From Pleodorina starrii (lineage: Eukaryota > Chlorophyta > Chlorophyceae > Chlamydomonadales > Volvocaceae), in NCBI GenBank assembly GCA_030267565.1, contig BRXU01000027.1, positions 1,101,001-1,165,000 of the forward strand: 64,000 bases of DNA, read 5' to 3'. Under the pieces are notes generated by a model. The model saw nothing but the letters and a program-made list of their open reading frames with translations. It was not told the origin of the DNA and did no database searches. Shown one piece after another: positions 60,201-64,000 of this stretch. Both the position numbers and the translations under genes were made by a program. Numbering within the stretch: the first letter of the stretch is position 1; each line of letters begins with the position of its first letter.

Positions 60201-61408
60201 CCGGCGCTGCAGGCACGCCTGAGTCCCAGATCCCAGCCATACGGGCCTCATTCGCAAATGCAAGTGGACTATTGCATGTTGGGGCAACAGCGCGAGATAG
60301 GGTGCTGTCCTGGAGCAGTGTGGGAGGGCCTTTGCTCGGTTTCATCTGAACCTTTTTTCGAGTTGTGGACAGCGGGTCCTCGTCGGAAGCCGTCCACACT
60401 GTAAGCACTAAGCAGTAGGGGCTGGATGCTAGGCTCCGCTCCACCGGCTTGTGCATTGGGCCCGGCGAGTGCTTTGGTTGGGTGCAGGAGCCAGGGCGCA
60501 GACTATGCGCCGGACGTGCCAATAATCCCAGATTGCAGGTGCGTGCAAGGTGCCAAGCGCCTGCGCTCCGCCAGGTCACCCGTGCGGAACATCCCAGCTT
60601 CGAACCCTCCGACGCCCAACACCCGTCCTCCTCACATCGTCATTCTTCAGCAGCTCCTTGATGCGATTGTAATTGCCGGCAGCGGCTTCGTTGTAGGACT
60701 CACCGTCCACCACCGACACCTGCGATAAATAACACAGGCGGCGCGGGATCATAAATGCCTTCCCCCAAACCTGAAAGAGGGGCACTCCCTCTAGACCCCC
60801 GCATTCCCTCGACGCACTCGCCTACCGCAATGTCCACCCCCGGCAGCGCCTCCGCGGCCCCGGTGCGAAGGTTTATGAGCTCCAGGTACACGTCCGCTTC
60901 GCACTTTGATTTGAGCACCTGACCATCGGCGTAGCACTCATCGAAGTTATCGTCCTCGCTGCACTTCTTATTTGGGTTATTTTTGCACAGCGGGCATTCC
61001 TTCCGCATACAACCCAAAAACCTGCGGGATGGCGCGAGGGCAGGCCGTCCGCTGAGCAGCTGAGGGGCTGGCGGGGCCCAGCATGCTGAGCACTACTTGC
61101 CTGCACCGGTGTGTGAAGCGTAGCGCGTACGAATCCGTTAATTGCGCCTCCTGTGCTGAGCTGCCCAGCAGCTGCAGCGTGCGCGTGTACGCGAAGTCAT
61201 ACGCCTGTTCTGTTACTCCGGGCAGAAGCACGCCGGCAAACACCCTGCTGAACTGCTTCACGCGGGCGCCCACGTACTCCTGCGTTAAAGGGCATATTTT
61301 CTGCTTACGATGCCATTGACCAACTGCTGCAAATTGTAGACAAGCACCAACCTCGAGCACGGCACGAGATACCGTCCTCAGCTCATCCCGCAAAGGAACT
61401 GGTTGCAT
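54270..61408 (-). CDS. CBP60-like (calmodulin-binding protein 60-like) protein with long C-terminal tail
   Basis: Fifteen exons (minus strand): 61408-61352, 61279-61101, 61021-60826, 60719-60623, 60085-59982, 59803-59555, 59181-59025, 58808-58750, 58388-58205, 57819-57653, 57295-57182, 56846-56495, 56303-56050, 55524-55407, 55021-54270. These sum to 1012 residues and all phases agree. Residues 80-120 are Cys-rich (CMRKECPLC, CSEDD, CYADG, KSKC), a possible metal site. About 120-420 resemble the DNA-binding and central parts of land-plant CBP60s: VYLELINLRTGAAEAL, GRVYLRMNEGQVKLPDLCV, FGTFRLMARAV and YPHFKDELTKLKFIGSI are followed by KHKWDYLREVLAERVVYDD. After about 485 the protein is Gln/Gly/Ser-rich, with a conserved-looking end (LKRCESDSFKRFLAVGLPF). 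The exon 4 and 10 donors are alternatives. Family assignment is by pattern; a role in calcium-linked transcription is inference. Confidence 0.57.
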
Positions 61409-63433
61409 TTGCGTCTTTCGTCCAGAATAACGCTGCTACATAGCCGGCTTATTAAGCGTGCGCGCGAAAGGACATGATTTCCAAGCTCGCTAAGCGCTGG
61501 ATGATACTGAGGAAGGAGTAGCAATTGAGAATGACGTGATGTCATCAAGATAACTTTGGATGGCTAGCTGTTCGAGTTCTGTCTCCCTCCCGATGTGCCG
61601 TACGATGTGTTTTTTTAGCCAAACTGCCATGAAAGACAGGCGCTCGCTTGCTTAAAAAGGCCGAGCAGTTTACTATAACTTCATGTCATGCACCGTTTGA
61701 ACCCTTTGTAAGTTCGGCACTCACACCTGGGCGACTTCCAGGTAGGGGACAAACCACGGGGCAAGCTTCAAGCGTCGTGCCAAGGCCGCTCTCCGTTAAG
61801 ATCAAACTTTATGGACTACTCCTAACTGCTTGAGTGATGTCAATGAACGCCATGGGATGCATTTGGATCAGAAACTAGGAGGGCGGCAGCGGTTGAGGAG
61901 CGGTTGCGGGGCAAGTGACTAAGGATGAGCCGTGGTGAGCGGGGTCAGGCTGGAACGGCCGACATCGCCCACAAAGTGATTTGCCGCAATCCACCTCCGG
62001 ACGCCCCCACCCGCTGTCCATGATCATTCCGCATGTGCGCGGGTGCGGTACTGGCATAACAGTTGGGCTGCAAGCTGAACCACGGGTCGGTGCACGCGTT
62101 TTATCCGTTTTCAGGGATGGGGGACGGCGTGCGGCACGTGCATGGCCATCTCTCAACTCGCGCGCATGGTCATCCAGCCCCACTGGCGTCGACATCTAAC
62201 AGCTGCTAAACCAAGAAAGCTTATAAACCGTTACACAGTGGACCCAAAAGAACTACCGGTGCGTATCGCACCTGACACTGCCGCATCCGAAGCCCAAACC
62301 GCGTTGGACGGTCCCAAGCGACAAGGCGCACGACCACGAACAGCCACACTTGGTGGCAACATCCAGGCCTCAAGCACGCACAGCAGAGGGGTGAAGATCG
62401 CTCAGGGGGAAAGGAACCCATCAGTGCACCCTTATCGGCCGTCTACCCCCAACAGGCTGCACGGCACCCTACGGGGGCAAGCTCCCAAGACACAAGCGCT
62501 CGCGGGCGGCTCATGACTTCGGCGGCCACGCCCACCACGGACAGGAACAACGTCAACAGTCTGTTGGTGCCGAGCGATAGCGACCTTTTGCAAGGCGGCA
62601 TCCTGACACGAAACAGCCGGCAGGGGCTTCTGGATCGTAATTAAAAAGGCGCTCCATGGCGAACGATGTGCGCAAATGTTCGTCGGCGCGCCGTCGGCAG
62701 CAGCATGCGCACGAGGGTCCAACGGGCCCCGTAGACCCCATTGCCATGCGTGCCTTGGGTCGGCATCATGGACTGTGAACAAGCCGCTCCGGCCAACAAG
62801 CCCCTCCAGGCGCTTCGCGACATCGTGTAGCGCCCTAACCGAGTAATAGTTACATCACCGACAATGACAAAGCCAGCCGCGTGTCAGACCATTTGGCAGT
62901 CTCGAGCTCCAACCCAGCACACCCCATCCAGGCCTCTTCCTGATCCTTACCTGCGGGTGCTCACTGATGCCATGGCATGTCCGCAGTGTTAAGGAGCATT
63001 CAGGCTTTGCAGCACTCACGCCCTCCGGGACCTAGGGGAAGCGACCAGCGCGCATCCACCCGCTCACTCACCAACCTCACCGTGCAAGCATCCACCTGCC
63101 AATAGCACGGCGTTGCCATCCGCCCATCCCCCATACTTATATTACATGGCAAAGGACAAAACCCTGCCTGCCCGCCACTCAATCCACAGGCCCATCCAAA
63201 CTGATCCTCCTTGCCTCCCACATGCCCCCCGCCTGCCCCACCCACTTTCCCAGCCACGACACGCACACCGAACGACCCCGCGCGAACCCCAGGCCTCTTC
63301 GCTACAGTACGAAAAGGCCCTCGAAACCACATTGCCCGAATGTTCCAAACCATCCGAAAGCCAAGGTAGGGGACAGAGACGATCCGTCCAGCCCCGCCTC
63401 TTGCGCCGCGCCAGCCCCTCCAGGCGCCAGAAG
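61409..63433. other. Intergenic region upstream of the CBP60-like gene
   Basis: Holds the presumed CBP60-like promoter near 61410-61700 and, at the right, the 3' flank of the Cys-rich gene. Several open frames of 60-125 codons exist on both strands without recognisable content. No gene is supported. Confidence 0.5.
63142..63146 (-). terminator. Candidate TGTAA polyadenylation signal, Cys-rich gene
   Basis: TGTAA on the minus strand 288 bases past the stop codon at 63434. Confidence 0.45.
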
Positions 63434-63656
63434 CTATCGCCTGTAAGGTATCACAAAGTCAAACGCCTTGCCCGGCTTGGCGCACTCGTAGGCGCAGTTT
63501 CTCGAGCAGCTCCTTGCCATGCGCGCCTTGTCGGTCGGCAGCAGCGCAAAGCCGCTCTCCTGCGTCACCTGCTGACTGTACGAGTCGAGCGCGTCGTTAC
63601 ACGCGGCCTCGCACGCCGACCGGCACGTCTCCTTCAGGTCCTGACCCTCCGACTTC
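63434..63656 (-). CDS. Last exon of a Cys-rich protein (5' part uncertain or outside window)
   Basis: An exon after a clear acceptor (CAG before 63656, phase 2) encodes 73 residues: KSEGQDLKETCRSACEAACN, then a middle part, then SCSRNCAYECAKPGKAFDFV and IPYRR with TAG. Six Cys come in spaced pairs (C-x3-C-x3-C and C-x3-C-x3-C), suggesting disulfides or a metal cluster. The ending looks like a conserved plant/algal plastid protein I have seen, but I cannot name it. Upstream, a Cys-containing frame at about 63960-63850 (DVCIGGCFGRHSICQTALC) may be another exon; its splice sites are not clear. Confidence 0.5.
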
Positions 63657-64000
63657 CTGCGCGATTGCGTGGCGCGGCACAGCGCGGCACCAACGCGACG
63701 CGGCACAGCACGGCACGTAGCGCGGCCGGAGTGGGGGAGGGGGGAGCGTCGGGCAAAGGCAAAGGGCAGGCGGGGCTCGTGTGCCAAGAGGGCGGGTGCG
63801 GTCAAGGGGGGGGGTCAGGCAGGTAACCGCCTGCAAAGAGCAGTCTGGCAGATGCTGTGCCTCCCGAAGCAGCCGCCGATGCAGACGTCCGGTGGTGCAT
63901 CCAGGAAGCGAGGCCAGGTCGGGGCCACGCAGGAGCGCAGGTGCAGACGGGGCTGAGGGGCGCGCAGGCCAAGCTCGCAAGTCGCCAGGGCGGGGGGGGG

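Overview
The window looks like nuclear DNA of a volvocine green alga (Chlamydomonas/Gonium/Volvox group); the species cannot be named from sequence alone. The reasons are very high GC with G- or C-rich low-complexity introns, many short introns per gene, proteins padded with Ala/Gly/Pro/Gln runs, TGTAA polyadenylation signals behind several genes, and a plant-type gene set (starch synthase, phytyl-ester-synthase-like plastid acyltransferase, plant-type PP2C). Splice sites were placed by eye, requiring consensus sites and matching phase between neighbouring exons. Nearly every model closes in frame.

Layout, left to right. 1-4335 (+): 3' part of a nucleoporin NUP133-like gene. 6225-14244 (-): soluble starch synthase, SSI-like, with a very long N-terminal extension. 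14245-14929: head-to-head spacer. 14930-21229 (+): phytyl ester synthase/diacylglycerol acyltransferase-like enzyme (hydrolase plus acyltransferase). 22036-25803: tandem array of a roughly 1.6 kb unit, two full and one partial, each full unit holding a small gene for a membrane-segment plus heptad-repeat protein that I cannot name. 26786-29178 (+): endonuclease/exonuclease/phosphatase (TDP2-like) protein. 30994-35723 (+): GT32-type glycosyltransferase fused to an FkbM-type methyltransferase, with a signal anchor. 37838-45161 (+): 1592-residue F-box-like/leucine-rich-repeat protein. About 45680-46610 (+): ZCCHC10-like zinc-knuckle protein with a Ser/Asp tail. Then four minus-strand genes: PP2C phosphatase (47679-50365), V-ATPase proteolipid c'' (51431-52441), a CBP60-like protein (54270-61408), and the 3' end of a Cys-rich protein (63434 to the edge).

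How the genes relate. There are no operons. The most suggestive arrangement is the divergent starch synthase and phytyl-ester-synthase-like pair, two plastid carbon-storage or turnover enzymes sharing about 0.69 kb of 5' flank. The least explained parts are the tandem small-gene array, the CBP60-like gene (a family usually discussed in land plants), the glycosyltransferase-methyltransferase fusion, and a short element found in introns of two neighbouring genes and again near 21.3 kb. Large simple arrays (GGGGA, GGGT, CCCATCCA) lie inside introns.
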